Notes under the pieces: generated by a model
Database searches by the model: none
Told to the model about the DNA's origin: nothing
The model's input: only the letters and a program-made list of their open reading frames with translations
Position numbers and translations under genes: made by a program
Assembly (NCBI GenBank): GCA_029932675.1
Contig: JAOZPP010000070.1
Coordinates: 1-18,583 of the forward strand
From: a bacterium
GTDB lineage: Bacteria; SM23-81; DAOVCL01
Direction: 5' to 3'
Length of the DNA: 18,583 nt
Shown: piece after piece, positions 1 to 8,164 of the stretch
Layout: each line of letters begins with the position of its first letter
Position numbering within the stretch: the first letter of the stretch is position 1

Positions 1-289
1 TAAGGACCTCCCCCCAGCTACTCAGGTAATATTGGCTTATCCATTGGGTGAACCTGAGCAACTCCTGGTTGAATATGGGGTAGTCGTCGAGGACATCGAT
101 GATTTCCTTCAGGCTTCCCCGGGGGGCCTCCTTGGCTCTGCCCACGATCACCCCGGTTAAGGTCCTCCTCCCTACCGGGATGAGCACCCTGCTCCCTGGT
201 CTGGCCCTCCCCTCCAATGGAGGAGGTAGGGAGTAGGTTAACGTCCCCTCAGAGGGGAGGAGGGGGACCACGTCAATCAACCTCTCCAC
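1..289 (-). CDS. priA: Primosomal protein N' (PriA), N-terminal fragment cut by window edge
   Basis: PriA is the superfamily 2 DNA helicase that recognises stalled or broken forks and reloads the replicative helicase. Only the first 96 codons lie in the window; the rest runs off the left edge. Translating the complement gives VERLIDVVPLLPSEGTL, then SRVLIPVGRRTLTGVIVG, LKEIIDVLDDYPIF and a segment ending WISQYYLSSWGEVL. This is the usual PriA 3'-DNA-binding domain pattern: a basic RVLIPVGRR strand, a LTGVIVG strand, then a conserved W-I-x-x-Y-Y helix. I chose the GTG at 289. A GGAAGGA lies 12 bases upstream, which is longer than ideal, and other GTG/TTG codons follow closely, so the exact start is uncertain. 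The gene lies downstream of the TPR lipoprotein but is separated from it by an intrinsic terminator. Helicase motifs cannot be checked here. Confidence 0.85.
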   Translation of the reverse strand, partial: MERLIDVVPLLPSEGTLTYSLPPPLEGRARPGSRVLIPVGRRTLTGVIVGRAKEAPRGSLKEIIDVLDDYPIFNQELLRFTQWISQYYLSSWGEVL

Positions 290-326
290 GGCCTCAATAT
301 ATCCTTCCGATCAGGGGGAGGCAACA

Positions 327-355
327 AAAAAGCAGTGCGCAAAGCACTGCTTTTT
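327..355 (-). terminator. Intrinsic terminator of the TPR lipoprotein gene
   Basis: A perfect 12-bp inverted repeat has arms AAAAAGCAGTGC (327-338) and GCACTGCTTTTT (344-355) around a five-base loop. On the minus strand the stem ends in a T run, about 36 bases after the TPR stop codon at 391. The arms carry A/T runs on both sides, so it could act in both directions, but no plus-strand gene ends here. It separates the lipoprotein gene from priA. Confidence 0.85.
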
Positions 356-390
356 GCCAATTGTACCGTTCCTCAGGGGGTGCTGCTCCA

Positions 391-1533
391 TCACTTTTGT
401 TGCAGTTTTTCAGCCTTCCGATAAGCCTCCTCGCTCTTTTTCTTCATCCCTTTGTAGGAGTAGATGAGGCCCAGGCTATTCCAGGCCTCCACATTCTGAG
501 GATCCAATTCGACTACCTTTTCAAATAAGGCAAGGGCCTGATCGTATTTCTTTTGGGAGCGATATATGGAGGCCAAAAATCTCATCGCCTCCAAATCATC
601 CGGTTTCCTTTCCAGGGCCCTTTTCAGAAGGGGAGCGGCCTTGTCCATCTTTTTTTGGGAGATATAGATGGAGGCTAAGTAGTGGATGGCCTCATAATCT
701 TGGGGGTCTGCCTCGAGGGCCCTCTCTAAGTAGCTGGCTGCCTTATCCTCCTGTTTGCGGCTGGAGTATATTAGGGCGAGGTTGTGGAGGGCGTCCGGGT
801 CGTTAGGATTGATCTCCAGAACCCCCTCGAAATAACCTATAGCTTTGTCGTAATCCTTTTTCTGCAGAGAGGAGATCCCCAAGTTGAACGAACAATTTGC
901 CTTTTGAGTGGAAGCCTCTTTGTTAGAGGGATCGAGGGAGAGGACAGAGTCGTAAACGGCCATTGCTTTCTCGTATCTCCGGTGATTGTAGTGGAGCGCT
1001 GCTATATTCATCAGCACAGTCGTGTTTTCTGGATCGAGTTGGGAGCCCTTTTCATAGCAGGAGAGGGCCTTCTCCGTGGAATCTTCCTCAGAGTAGATGT
1101 AACCCAAGTTCTCCCACGCCTGGGGTTTGTTCGGGTCGATGAGCAAGGCTATCCTTAGCTTCTTCTTGGCCTCTGCCAACTTGCCCTTCTTAATTAGGGC
1201 CAAACCCTCGTTGAACTTCTGTCCCCATTGTCCCTTCCTCCAGTTTTCTACCTTTGGCCTGTATTTGCCTGGATCAATCTTTACCGCCTTATCAAAGGCC
1301 TGGTTCATCTTGGTATACATCTTCCTTTCCGAGTATACGGTTCCTAAGAGCCACCAGGCCTCCGCATTCTGGGGTTGTTCCTTGACTGCCAATTCCCCCT
1401 GAGCCTGAGCCTTGTCCCAATTCTTTTGCTGGATGTATATCTTCATCGACGTCACGGCTGGCGATTGGCAGCCGACCAACCACCCAAGGCTAAGAAGGAG
1501 GATAATGCCCCCAATAAATCTAACCTTCCTCAT
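391..1533 (-). CDS. TPR-repeat lipoprotein
   Basis: This 380-residue protein is almost entirely tetratricopeptide repeats. A charged start (MRKVR) leads into a hydrophobic stretch and the lipobox LVGC at 19-22, so Cys22 is the likely lipidated residue. The following Gln suggests outer-membrane sorting by the E. coli rule. About ten TPR units follow to the C-terminus, two before and eight after a linker near residue 90; the recurring pattern is A-x-x-x-L-G-x-x-Y ending in LDP. Such scaffolds bind other proteins; no partner or enzymatic domain is visible. An ATG at 1548 is in frame, but the Shine-Dalgarno AAAGGAGA lies between it and the ATG at 1533, so 1533 is the better start. It has its own candidate promoter and terminator, so it is probably monocistronic. 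The eight later units are unusually uniform, suggesting recent internal duplication. Confidence 0.88.
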   Translation of the reverse strand: MRKVRFIGGIILLLSLGWLVGCQSPAVTSMKIYIQQKNWDKAQAQGELAVKEQPQNAEAWWLLGTVYSERKMYTKMNQAFDKAVKIDPGKYRPKVENWRKGQWGQKFNEGLALIKKGKLAEAKKKLRIALLIDPNKPQAWENLGYIYSEEDSTEKALSCYEKGSQLDPENTTVLMNIAALHYNHRRYEKAMAVYDSVLSLDPSNKEASTQKANCSFNLGISSLQKKDYDKAIGYFEGVLEINPNDPDALHNLALIYSSRKQEDKAASYLERALEADPQDYEAIHYLASIYISQKKMDKAAPLLKRALERKPDDLEAMRFLASIYRSQKKYDQALALFEKVVELDPQNVEAWNSLGLIYSYKGMKKKSEEAYRKAEKLQQK

Positions 1534-1562
1534 CTTCTCTCCTTTCATCTAAATTTAGGAAT

Positions 1563-1591
1563 AGTTAAGCAAAAAAATTTTAGCCTGTCAA
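1563..1591 (-). promoter_or_regulatory. Candidate sigma70-type promoter of the TPR lipoprotein gene
   Basis: The minus strand has an exact -35 consensus TTGACA (1591-1586), a 17-base spacer and the weak -10 hexamer TTAACT (1568-1563, three of six consensus positions). It would start transcription about 20 bases before the chosen ATG at 1533. The spacer is T-rich. The perfect -35 and ideal spacing support it; the poor -10 keeps confidence modest. Confidence 0.45.
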
Positions 1592-1649
1592 GCAAAAATT
1601 GCGGATAGTGGAACAACGCTGGAATAAGCGCATTTTGGATGTCTGGATA

Positions 1650-1690
1650 TTTAATCCCGCACTTATATTTTATATAAGTGCGGGGTTAAA
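1650..1690. repeat. Long 18-bp inverted repeat between DUF4139 and TPR genes
   Basis: The arms TTTAATCCCGCACTTATA (1650-1667) and TATAAGTGCGGGGTTAAA (1673-1690) pair over all 18 positions, with one G-T wobble, around the loop TTTTA. It lies 72 bases past the DUF4139 stop (minus direction). The stem base is A/T rich but no T run follows, so it is not a canonical terminator. It may slow polymerase, protect the mRNA 3' end, or be a remnant of the GCACTT...AAGTGC palindromes seen elsewhere in the window. Confidence 0.7.
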
Positions 1691-1761
1691 GGGATGAGAG
1701 CAAGGCGAAAGCCCCGTTAAAGAACTCTTATCAGCGTAGTAAGCTAAGTGTGGGGGAGGTT

Positions 1762-3126
1762 CTACCACTCAACCCTTATTGTATACTTCAATACCGACTC
1801 CCCGTCCTGGGCCACTGGGATCTTGAACTCAACGGTGTAGGCATCCTTCTTGGTGTATCGGTAGTTGCTCTCGGTTATCTTCCACTCCCCCCAAAAGTGT
1901 TCAATAACCATAACCTCTACCTTCTCCTTCTTGTGGTTGCGTAGCCTTATCTCCCAGCTCTCCTCGCGGGCCCTCTCCCCAATCTTATGATAGCTTACCT
2001 TCTTTCTCTCCCCCACTATATCAAAGGCATTTCCTAAGAAGATCCTTACCTTCTCATCCTTGGGGGTATGATCGATCAAGTCCTCCCCAATGAACTCCAA
2101 GGACTTGTCTACATCCTCCTTGTAGACCCGCACCTTCCCCTTGGGGAGGGGGATGCCCAAGCCAGCTTTCCGTGAGTTTTGGAACTCTAAGGTTACCCTC
2201 ACCTTCTTCCCGTACCTGGCCCCATCATAAGTGTAAACCTTCCTTACTTCCACTTGGGTAGGGGGGAAGAGGGAGAGCTGCTTTATCTGGTTATCCTTAA
2301 GGGTAGCCTTCCGACCAAGGGTGTACATATGATACTCGAAGAATGGTTTTTCCTCGAACTGGGGGGCCCCCTTTGCTAAAGTGACCTCCTCTGTTGTGGG
2401 ACCGAACCTCCTCCGCCTCTGGGGAGGCTTCACCCGATGCACCTCTCCGGCGATGAGCTTGAGTTTGGCATCTGGATAAGTTGCTCCGGATTTGTTGTCG
2501 ATGGAGACCCAGCCAGCGAGGTCCAAGGATCTGTCGTCCTTGTCGGCCACGGCCACATATTCGCAGTGCCAGTTTACCCCAGAGGTTAGATAACTTATCT
2601 CAGTCCTCTGTCTTCCCCCCCTTTGGCAGTCGAGCAGCCAGACCAGGGTAGGACGGGTAATTAACCCCTCAGGAAGGGTGGGGAAATCTAAATTAAGGAT
2701 GGACTCAGGTTGGATGACCTTGATCCCCCCTTCCTTAGTGGCCAGGACGATCCCCTCCTGGGAGGAGCTGAGCAGGGTTCCCTGGTAGATCTTGTCCCCC
2801 TTGGCAGTTATCTTGATCTCCCGGTCGATATATTTCCGGAGGATCTTCTGGGTGCTTACCAGGTCATATTCATAGTTCTGCTCCAAGATGGAGACCTTCT
2901 CCGGGTAGGTGAGGGAGCGGAAATGGACCGATGTGGGATCTATCTGGGAGGCCACATCCCGGAACTTGATTAAGCTGGTGCCCTTTTTCAACTCCATCAC
3001 CCGCACATCTTTGACCAAGGCTAAGTTCTGGTTATAGATGGTGATGGCCATCTGCCTCTCCCCGGCAGCTTGGGCTATTCCTGCCCAGAGGATAAGGAGA
3101 ACAAAGAAGAGCTTCATTGCTTTCAT
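1762..3126 (-). CDS. Secreted DUF4139-domain protein
   Basis: This 454-residue protein belongs to the DUF4139 family, whose biochemical role is not established as far as I know. The N-terminus MKAMKLFFVLLILWAGIAQA is a typical signal peptide with an AQA cleavage box near residue 20. The mature chain opens with ITIYNQNLALVKD and continues DPTSVHFRSL and LEQNYEYDLVS, an order I recognise from family members annotated as DUF4139. The C-terminal half is beta-rich, with SYLTSGVNWHCEYV, then a region with VRVTLEFQNS, GIPLPKGKVRVYKED and VEVMVIEHFWGEW. No catalytic motif is obvious, so an envelope structural or adhesive role is inference. The start at 3126 is supported by AGGAGG eight bases upstream. 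The neighbours are also exported proteins. Both flanking gaps exceed 200 bases and contain palindromes, so it is probably transcribed alone. Confidence 0.85.
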   Translation of the reverse strand: MKAMKLFFVLLILWAGIAQAAGERQMAITIYNQNLALVKDVRVMELKKGTSLIKFRDVASQIDPTSVHFRSLTYPEKVSILEQNYEYDLVSTQKILRKYIDREIKITAKGDKIYQGTLLSSSQEGIVLATKEGGIKVIQPESILNLDFPTLPEGLITRPTLVWLLDCQRGGRQRTEISYLTSGVNWHCEYVAVADKDDRSLDLAGWVSIDNKSGATYPDAKLKLIAGEVHRVKPPQRRRRFGPTTEEVTLAKGAPQFEEKPFFEYHMYTLGRKATLKDNQIKQLSLFPPTQVEVRKVYTYDGARYGKKVRVTLEFQNSRKAGLGIPLPKGKVRVYKEDVDKSLEFIGEDLIDHTPKDEKVRIFLGNAFDIVGERKKVSYHKIGERAREESWEIRLRNHKKEKVEVMVIEHFWGEWKITESNYRYTKKDAYTVEFKIPVAQDGESVLKYTIRVEW

Positions 3127-3178
3127 CTCAAATACCTCCTGGTATTATTTTTCCTAATTGGCGGGGTTCCTCCCACTC

Positions 3179-3198
3179 TGTCAGATCTCTGATCTGCC
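3179..3198. repeat. Small degenerate palindrome (GTCAGATC family)
   Basis: GTCAGATC and GATCTGCC form a nearly complete short hairpin in the gap upstream of the DUF4139 gene. The sequence resembles the GTCAGAA...TTCTGAC palindromes at 15538, 18557 and 11690 and may be a worn copy. It is about 40 bases before the more complete composite repeat at 3240. Confidence 0.4.
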
Positions 3199-3239
3199 GG
3201 CTTCCCTCCTCCGAGCCCTCACCCTGATAGCAAGAGGTT

Positions 3240-3305
3240 GGTGACAGACAGAGCTTCTGCCACCTCGGTTGAAGACCCTTCTACCGCACTTTAGTGCGGG
3301 TCTTC
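3240..3305. repeat. Composite two-hairpin dispersed repeat, copy 1
   Basis: Two palindromes are joined by a conserved linker. Hairpin A is GGTGACAGA (3240-3248) with TTCTGCCACC (3255-3264). The linker TCGGTTGAAGAC follows. Hairpin B has inner arms CCGCAC and GTGCGG (3284-3299, loop TTTA), bracketed by GAAGACCC (3271) and GGGTCTTC (ending 3305). The same A-linker-B arrangement occurs inverted at 18525-18582, and a near-perfect relative of hairpin A is at 15575-15600. It is non-coding and lies between the outer-membrane barrel gene and the DUF4139 gene. It lacks a T run on the minus strand, so it is not a simple terminator. Confidence 0.75.
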
Positions 3306-3368
3306 TAAAGGGATAGAGGGATAACATCTGGATGACGGATTCGTATCGGTTTATGAATATGGGATAAG

Positions 3369-5057
3369 TTAAAATTTGACTGTGGCTGCCGCCTGCCAGT
3401 TATTAACTGAGGTGAAATCCCCTTGGGTGTAGAGGTCAAATGATGCCCTTTGACCTATCTTGTAACCCAGGCCGAAGGTGTAGTGCACCTCAAGGTGGCT
3501 ATTTTCATCCCTGTTTTTAACCGGCTTGGTTTCAATTATCTTTTTTCCCTCTGACCTGTAATAGAAACCATAGGGAGCAACTCCAAACCTTATGGCCAAA
3601 CCCCTATTGGCCATAATTTCCATCCCTAAGGGGATGAGGAAGGTTAATTGCTTGACTGTGGTGTCGATCTTCCAAGTGAGGTCATAGACATTCTCAGTAG
3701 AGAGGGAATCCGCGGTGTTGATATAGGTATAGAAATCCTGACCTGTGACGTTCTCCCGTTCACTCCTTCTGTAAACATTTCCTCTCAGGCCAACACCTAT
3801 CTTCAGATTTTCTTTGGGCCTTAACTCCATCCCCAAACCGAAGGAAACTTGGTAGATCTCCTCGTTGCTATGGCGGGTTAGATCTGTTCTTCTTATGTTT
3901 TCCTGCGCATATGAGGTAGATTCGTCAATCGTATATAAATAATGATAGTACTCCTCCTGGGGGCTATCCCGGTCTTCATTCCGGTAGGCAAAGCCAAAGA
4001 TGTAATGGATTGTTGATGATGAGCTGAGTTCCTTCTTTAGGTTAGCCTCTAATCCCCATCCCCAGACGTTCTCAGGAGAAGGGCCTTGCACATCTTTGGT
4101 CGTAACCTCTGTAGAGGAGTGAGGGAGGAATTTGTGATTTTCGCTTTTATATGATCTTTCATTCTTGCCAGAGGCGGAGAAGGCTTTCCATACCAGATCC
4201 AGTTGAGAACTTGAGGAGAGTAGTTGGGTAAACCCTAACCTTCCCATATATAGGTGGGATTGGTCCAAATTCTTACCCTTATTATCGCTTTCGTAAAGGC
4301 TTCCAGATGAGTAGTAGGATTCCACCGAATAGTGAGTGTAGTTATTCTCATCTTGGGAGAAATTGGAGCTAAAGTCTAACCCCATCTGGGAGTTTAGAGT
4401 AGGGCGAAAGGAGTAAACAAGTTTAAATTCGGTGTTTTTCCGATAAGAACCTCTTAGATCGTGATGTTCTCTATCTGAATTAATTTCACCTTGCGCATCA
4501 TAGTGACGGACTATATCCCCACTTTCACTTGTGTTTTTGTAATAATTGGCATCGAGGATCACGGCTCCCATCCCTGATTGAAAGAAGAAAGGGAATGGAT
4601 TGGCAACTAGGCCAAGCAGGAAGTTAGGTGCCCAGGGATCGTGATCACTTGAGCCAAGAAAGCCTCCCCTCTTTTTATTCCTCCAGGAGGGTGGAGTTTT
4701 AGGGGAAGGGGAATAAGATAAAGCTGGCCCCGGTAGATGATGACGAATGGAGTCTGTTTGGACAAAGATGGATGGTTCAAGATCAGGATAAACAATGGGT
4801 CGAGGGTCACCAGGGGGAAAAGCAACTACCCTTAATTCAGGCTGGTATCTACCAAAGTCCACAATTAGCTGAGGATGAGTAACAAGAGCTAAATAGGCTG
4901 GATTCCTATAGATATCCGTGTATTCATCCTCTATTATCCCTGCTAACCCCTCCCCCAGTGCCTGTATTCTTAAGGAATTACCAGTATAGGCAAGCGAGAG
5001 GGTAGAAGGGAGAAGGAGGGATAATAAAGCCAAAGTTAAGACTATTTTCTTTTGCAC
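3369..5057 (-). CDS. Outer-membrane beta-barrel protein, FadL/PorV-like N-terminus
   Basis: This 562-residue protein has a signal peptide (MQKKIVLTLALLSLLLPST, probable cleavage after SLA at 21-23). Shortly after comes an ALGEGLAG segment and EYTDIYRNPAYLA at 45-57, which resembles the N-terminal G-x-A...Y-x-NPA-x-LA signature of FadL/PorV-type barrels. The rest alternates polar and aromatic residues over many predicted strands with Ser/Asn/Tyr-rich loops. It ends ...WQAAATVKF, the terminal Phe being the usual BAM assembly signal. Cargo is unknown; transport of a hydrophobic solute or a secretion-accessory role are both possible. Translation starts at GTG 5057 with a strong AAAGGAGG five bases upstream. 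The gap to valS is only 24 bases, suggesting co-transcription with it. No plug or TonB box is seen. Confidence 0.8.
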   Translation of the reverse strand: MQKKIVLTLALLSLLLPSTLSLAYTGNSLRIQALGEGLAGIIEDEYTDIYRNPAYLALVTHPQLIVDFGRYQPELRVVAFPPGDPRPIVYPDLEPSIFVQTDSIRHHLPGPALSYSPSPKTPPSWRNKKRGGFLGSSDHDPWAPNFLLGLVANPFPFFFQSGMGAVILDANYYKNTSESGDIVRHYDAQGEINSDREHHDLRGSYRKNTEFKLVYSFRPTLNSQMGLDFSSNFSQDENNYTHYSVESYYSSGSLYESDNKGKNLDQSHLYMGRLGFTQLLSSSSQLDLVWKAFSASGKNERSYKSENHKFLPHSSTEVTTKDVQGPSPENVWGWGLEANLKKELSSSSTIHYIFGFAYRNEDRDSPQEEYYHYLYTIDESTSYAQENIRRTDLTRHSNEEIYQVSFGLGMELRPKENLKIGVGLRGNVYRRSERENVTGQDFYTYINTADSLSTENVYDLTWKIDTTVKQLTFLIPLGMEIMANRGLAIRFGVAPYGFYYRSEGKKIIETKPVKNRDENSHLEVHYTFGLGYKIGQRASFDLYTQGDFTSVNNWQAAATVKF

Positions 5058-5081
5058 CTTAACCTCCTTTGGACCTTTTTC

Positions 5082-7751
5082 TCATCCCCCGCTTAGGCTC
5101 TTCAGGTTCTCCTTCAATTTCTCCAATTTTGCCCTCCCCTCCTCTACCTTTGCCCTCTCCCGTTCAATCACCTCCTGGGGGGCCTTCTTCAAGAAGTCGC
5201 GATTCATCAATTTCTGGTTGGCCTTCTCCACTAAGGATTGGATCCTGTCTATTTGATCTTTAAGTTTTTCCTTCTCCTCTTGGAGGTCTATGAGTCCCTC
5301 CAAGGGGAGAAACACCTCTACATCCTCTACCACCGCGGTTTTACAGACTGACGGCCTCTCTGCTGCTGGGTTAAGGATGAGCTCTTCCACCCTGGCCAAG
5401 TGGGTGATATAGCTGGAGTTCTCCTCTATGGAACGGAGGGTAGACTCCGCGGTGGGTTTCAATATGAGGCTGGTCTTCTTCCCCGGAGGGATGCCCAACT
5501 CAGCCCTCATATTCCTTACCGCCACCACTATACCTTGCAATTTGGCCATCTCCCTCTCGACCGCCCTATCCCTCCACCTTCGCTCAGGGATAGGCCAAGG
5601 GGCGATAGTGATGCTCTCCTCCTCGCCGGGCCAGAGTCGGTGGCTCTTCGGCCGTAACTTCTGCCAGATCTCCTCGGTGATGAAGGGCATAAAGGGGTGG
5701 AGGAGGCGCAGAAGCCCCTCTAAGCAGTAGAGGAGGAGAGCCTGAACCTGGCTTTTCCTCCCCTCTTTCTCCTTTTGGTAGAGGGGGATTTTGGAAAGTT
5801 CTATATACCAGTCGCAGAAGTCATGCCACGTGAAGTCATAGATTAGGTGGGCTGCTTCATTGAACCTGTATCCCTCTAAGGAAGCGGTCATCAGTTTAAT
5901 CGTGCGATGGAAACGGGAGAGTATCCATCTATCAGCCAGGTCAAGCTTTTCTTCATCTAAGTGGGAAGCATCCTCGGTGAAATCCTTCGTTTGGGCCAGG
6001 ATAAAGCGGGAGGCATTCCAAAGCTTGTTGGCAAAGTTTCTCCCCACATGGACCTTCTCCTTAGAGAAGTAGGCATCCTGCCCCTGAGCGGTGATGAGGA
6101 TAATGCTGAACCTCACCGCATCCGCGCCAAACTCCCCTATTATCTCGCTGGGATCAGGCGAGTTGCCGAGGGATTTGCTCATCCACCTTCCCAGTTCATC
6201 GAGGACCATCCCATGGATATATACCTGGGAGAAGGGAGCCCTACCAGTAAACTCGTATCCGGCCATTATCATCCTGGCCACCCAGAAGAAGATGATATCA
6301 TAGCCGGAATTCTGGAAGGAGAGGGGGTAAAACCTCTGCAGGTCTGGTGTATTCTGGGGCCAACCGAAGACGGAAAAAGGCCAGAGCCAGGAGGAGAACC
6401 AGGTATCCAGCACATCCTCTTCCTGGGAGAGGTCCTTCCCCTGACAATGGGGACATAGCTGTGGTCTCACCCTCCCTGGAATAGATTGGCCGCAGCCCTG
6501 GCAATACCAGATAGGGATACGATGTCCCCACCAGAGCTGTCTGGATATACACCAGTCCCTTATGTTGTAAAGCCAGTTGAGATACACCTTCTTCCACCGG
6601 GGGGGGAAGAACCTTATCTCCCCCTTCTCTACCGCTTCGATGGCCGGTTGGGCTAAGGGTTTCATCCTTACGAACCATTGTTCGGAGAGGTAGGGTTCTA
6701 CCATCGTATCACATCTCTGGCAGTGTCCAACCGATATGAGGTGGTCCTCCTCCTTTTCCAAGAGGCCCTGCTCCTTTAGGTCCTCCAAAAGTCGGCGGCG
6801 ACAGGCGAACCTATCCAATCCCTTATAGGGACCGGCCTCCTGGTTCATCCTCCCATTCTTATCCATCACCAGGATGGGAGTTAAGTTATGCCTCTTGGCC
6901 ATCTCAAAGTCGTTGACATCATGGGCAGGTGTTACCTTAACCACTCCGGTGCCGAACTTGGGATCGACAAAATCGTCCTCTATTACCCTTAATTCCCTCC
7001 CTAAGATGGGGAGAACAGGGGTAAGTTTGAGGAGCCCCTTGTGCCGTTTATCCTCAGGGTTTATGGCCAAGGCCACATCTCCTAACATAGTCTCCGGCCT
7101 GGTGGTGGCCACGGTGACGAACCCATTGGACCCCTTGAGGGGATACCTAATATACCAGAGCTTACCCTTTATCTCCTTGTGCCTGGCCTCCTCATCCGAA
7201 AGGGCTGTGCTGCATCTGGGGCACCAGTTGATGATGTAGTTGCCTTTATATATCAGTCCCTTCTCGTAGAGCCTGAGGAAGGCCTCCTGCACAGCCTGGG
7301 TTAAACCCTCGTCTAAGGTGAACCTCAGCCTCTTCCAGTCACAGGAACAACCGAGCCTCTTCAGTTGCCCGATGATGACCTGACCATATTCCTCCTTCCA
7401 TTTCCACACCCGCTGCACAAACTCTTCCCTTCCCAAATCCCACCTGGTTAAGCCCTCCTTGGCCAGATCCTTTTCTACTACATTTTGGGTGGCTATCCCA
7501 GCGTGGTCGGTTCCCGGAACCCAGACGGTCTCGTAGCCCTCCATCCTCTTCCATCTGGCCATTATATCCTGGGGCACGTTGTCTAAGACATGGCCCATGG
7601 TAAGGATGCCGGTTATGTTGGGCGGGGGTATGGCTAAGGAGAAGCTCTCCTTCGGGGAGTCGGTGCGTCCGTGGAAGAATCCCTTCTTCTCCCAGAAGCT
7701 ATACCACTTTTCCTCGACCTCCTTGGGGTTGTATACCTTGTTCAGTTCCAT
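5082..7751 (-). CDS. valS: Valyl-tRNA synthetase
   Basis: ValRS (889 residues) charges tRNA-Val in the cytoplasm. It shows PPPNITGILTMGH near 42-54 (HIGH-like motif), WVPGTDHAGIATQ at 77-89, the editing-domain motif TTRPETMLGD at 217-226, GTGVVKVTPAHD at 267-278, and MSKSLGN at 524-530. Cysteine pairs at 177/180, 344/347, 417/420 and 433/436 look like zinc knuckles. The C-terminus is a coiled coil (LQEEKEKLKDQIDRI onward), as in bacterial ValRS. The segment WYCQGCG...CPHC...LDTWFSSWLWPFS recalls the Bacteroidetes-like ValRS form. Two oddities: the first HIGH histidine is Thr51, and the first KMSKS lysine is Trp523. The frame is intact and the length normal, so it should be functional. The ATG at 7751 has only a weak AGGA two bases upstream. 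No T-box leader is visible. Confidence 0.97.
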   Translation of the reverse strand: MELNKVYNPKEVEEKWYSFWEKKGFFHGRTDSPKESFSLAIPPPNITGILTMGHVLDNVPQDIMARWKRMEGYETVWVPGTDHAGIATQNVVEKDLAKEGLTRWDLGREEFVQRVWKWKEEYGQVIIGQLKRLGCSCDWKRLRFTLDEGLTQAVQEAFLRLYEKGLIYKGNYIINWCPRCSTALSDEEARHKEIKGKLWYIRYPLKGSNGFVTVATTRPETMLGDVALAINPEDKRHKGLLKLTPVLPILGRELRVIEDDFVDPKFGTGVVKVTPAHDVNDFEMAKRHNLTPILVMDKNGRMNQEAGPYKGLDRFACRRRLLEDLKEQGLLEKEEDHLISVGHCQRCDTMVEPYLSEQWFVRMKPLAQPAIEAVEKGEIRFFPPRWKKVYLNWLYNIRDWCISRQLWWGHRIPIWYCQGCGQSIPGRVRPQLCPHCQGKDLSQEEDVLDTWFSSWLWPFSVFGWPQNTPDLQRFYPLSFQNSGYDIIFFWVARMIMAGYEFTGRAPFSQVYIHGMVLDELGRWMSKSLGNSPDPSEIIGEFGADAVRFSIILITAQGQDAYFSKEKVHVGRNFANKLWNASRFILAQTKDFTEDASHLDEEKLDLADRWILSRFHRTIKLMTASLEGYRFNEAAHLIYDFTWHDFCDWYIELSKIPLYQKEKEGRKSQVQALLLYCLEGLLRLLHPFMPFITEEIWQKLRPKSHRLWPGEEESITIAPWPIPERRWRDRAVEREMAKLQGIVVAVRNMRAELGIPPGKKTSLILKPTAESTLRSIEENSSYITHLARVEELILNPAAERPSVCKTAVVEDVEVFLPLEGLIDLQEEKEKLKDQIDRIQSLVEKANQKLMNRDFLKKAPQEVIERERAKVEEGRAKLEKLKENLKSLSGG

Positions 7752-7819
7752 CGTCCTGATAAGGCTGCGAATTTTTTATTTAACAGTACCTTAGGCCCCA
7801 GACCCTGACAGGGTGGGGA

Positions 7820-8164
7820 TTACCTGAGGACCTTTTTCTGATGAGCAAAGCCGATTGCCAAGAGTAAGGCACCGAGAAAGGTGACCAGGACCTCTATCCA
7901 ACGGGGTAGGGAAAAGATCTCCGTCTGGCGGCCCAGCTCGATTATCAAATCTCCGGCCCAAAAGAGGAGGGCCCAGCCAATTACCACCCAAGCCCTGGCC
8001 GATTGTCCCCCCCGGGTGTATCTATAGAGTTGCATTGCATACCCGAAGGCGAAACAGATCAAAAGGAAGGATAAGATCCCCCCGAGAATGGGGATAAAAT
8101 CCATCCCCCCATTTTGGGTGCCCACTCCGGCAGAGAGAACAGAGTTAAGCAAAATTCCTCCCAT
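7820..8164 (-). CDS. Small three-helix membrane protein coupled to the DUF4388 gene
   Basis: I do not recognise this 114-residue protein. It has three hydrophobic segments, at about 24-45 (FIPILGGILSFLLICFAFGYA), 59-76 and 90-107, separated by short basic or acidic stretches (RYTRGGQSAR; IIELGRQTE), and ends with the basic HQKKVLR. Its ATG overlaps the stop of the DUF4388 gene by one base (TAATG), indicating translational coupling and a shared role. Alternative in-frame starts are TTG at codon 5, preceded by GGGAGG, and ATG at 8104 just before the first helix. The first 20 residues are not clearly a signal peptide. valS begins 68 bases downstream. A membrane anchor or sensor partner for the DUF4388 protein is inference from coupling. 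Confidence 0.7.
   Translation of the reverse strand: MGGILLNSVLSAGVGTQNGGMDFIPILGGILSFLLICFAFGYAMQLYRYTRGGQSARAWVVIGWALLFWAGDLIIELGRQTEIFSLPRWIEVLVTFLGALLLAIGFAHQKKVLR

Noticed and set aside
7752-7819. Possible T-box leader or terminator upstream of valS (CCCTG/CAGGG hairpin)
   Set aside because: The gap is only 68 bases, too short for a T-box, and the hairpin is not followed by a T run, so neither call can be supported.
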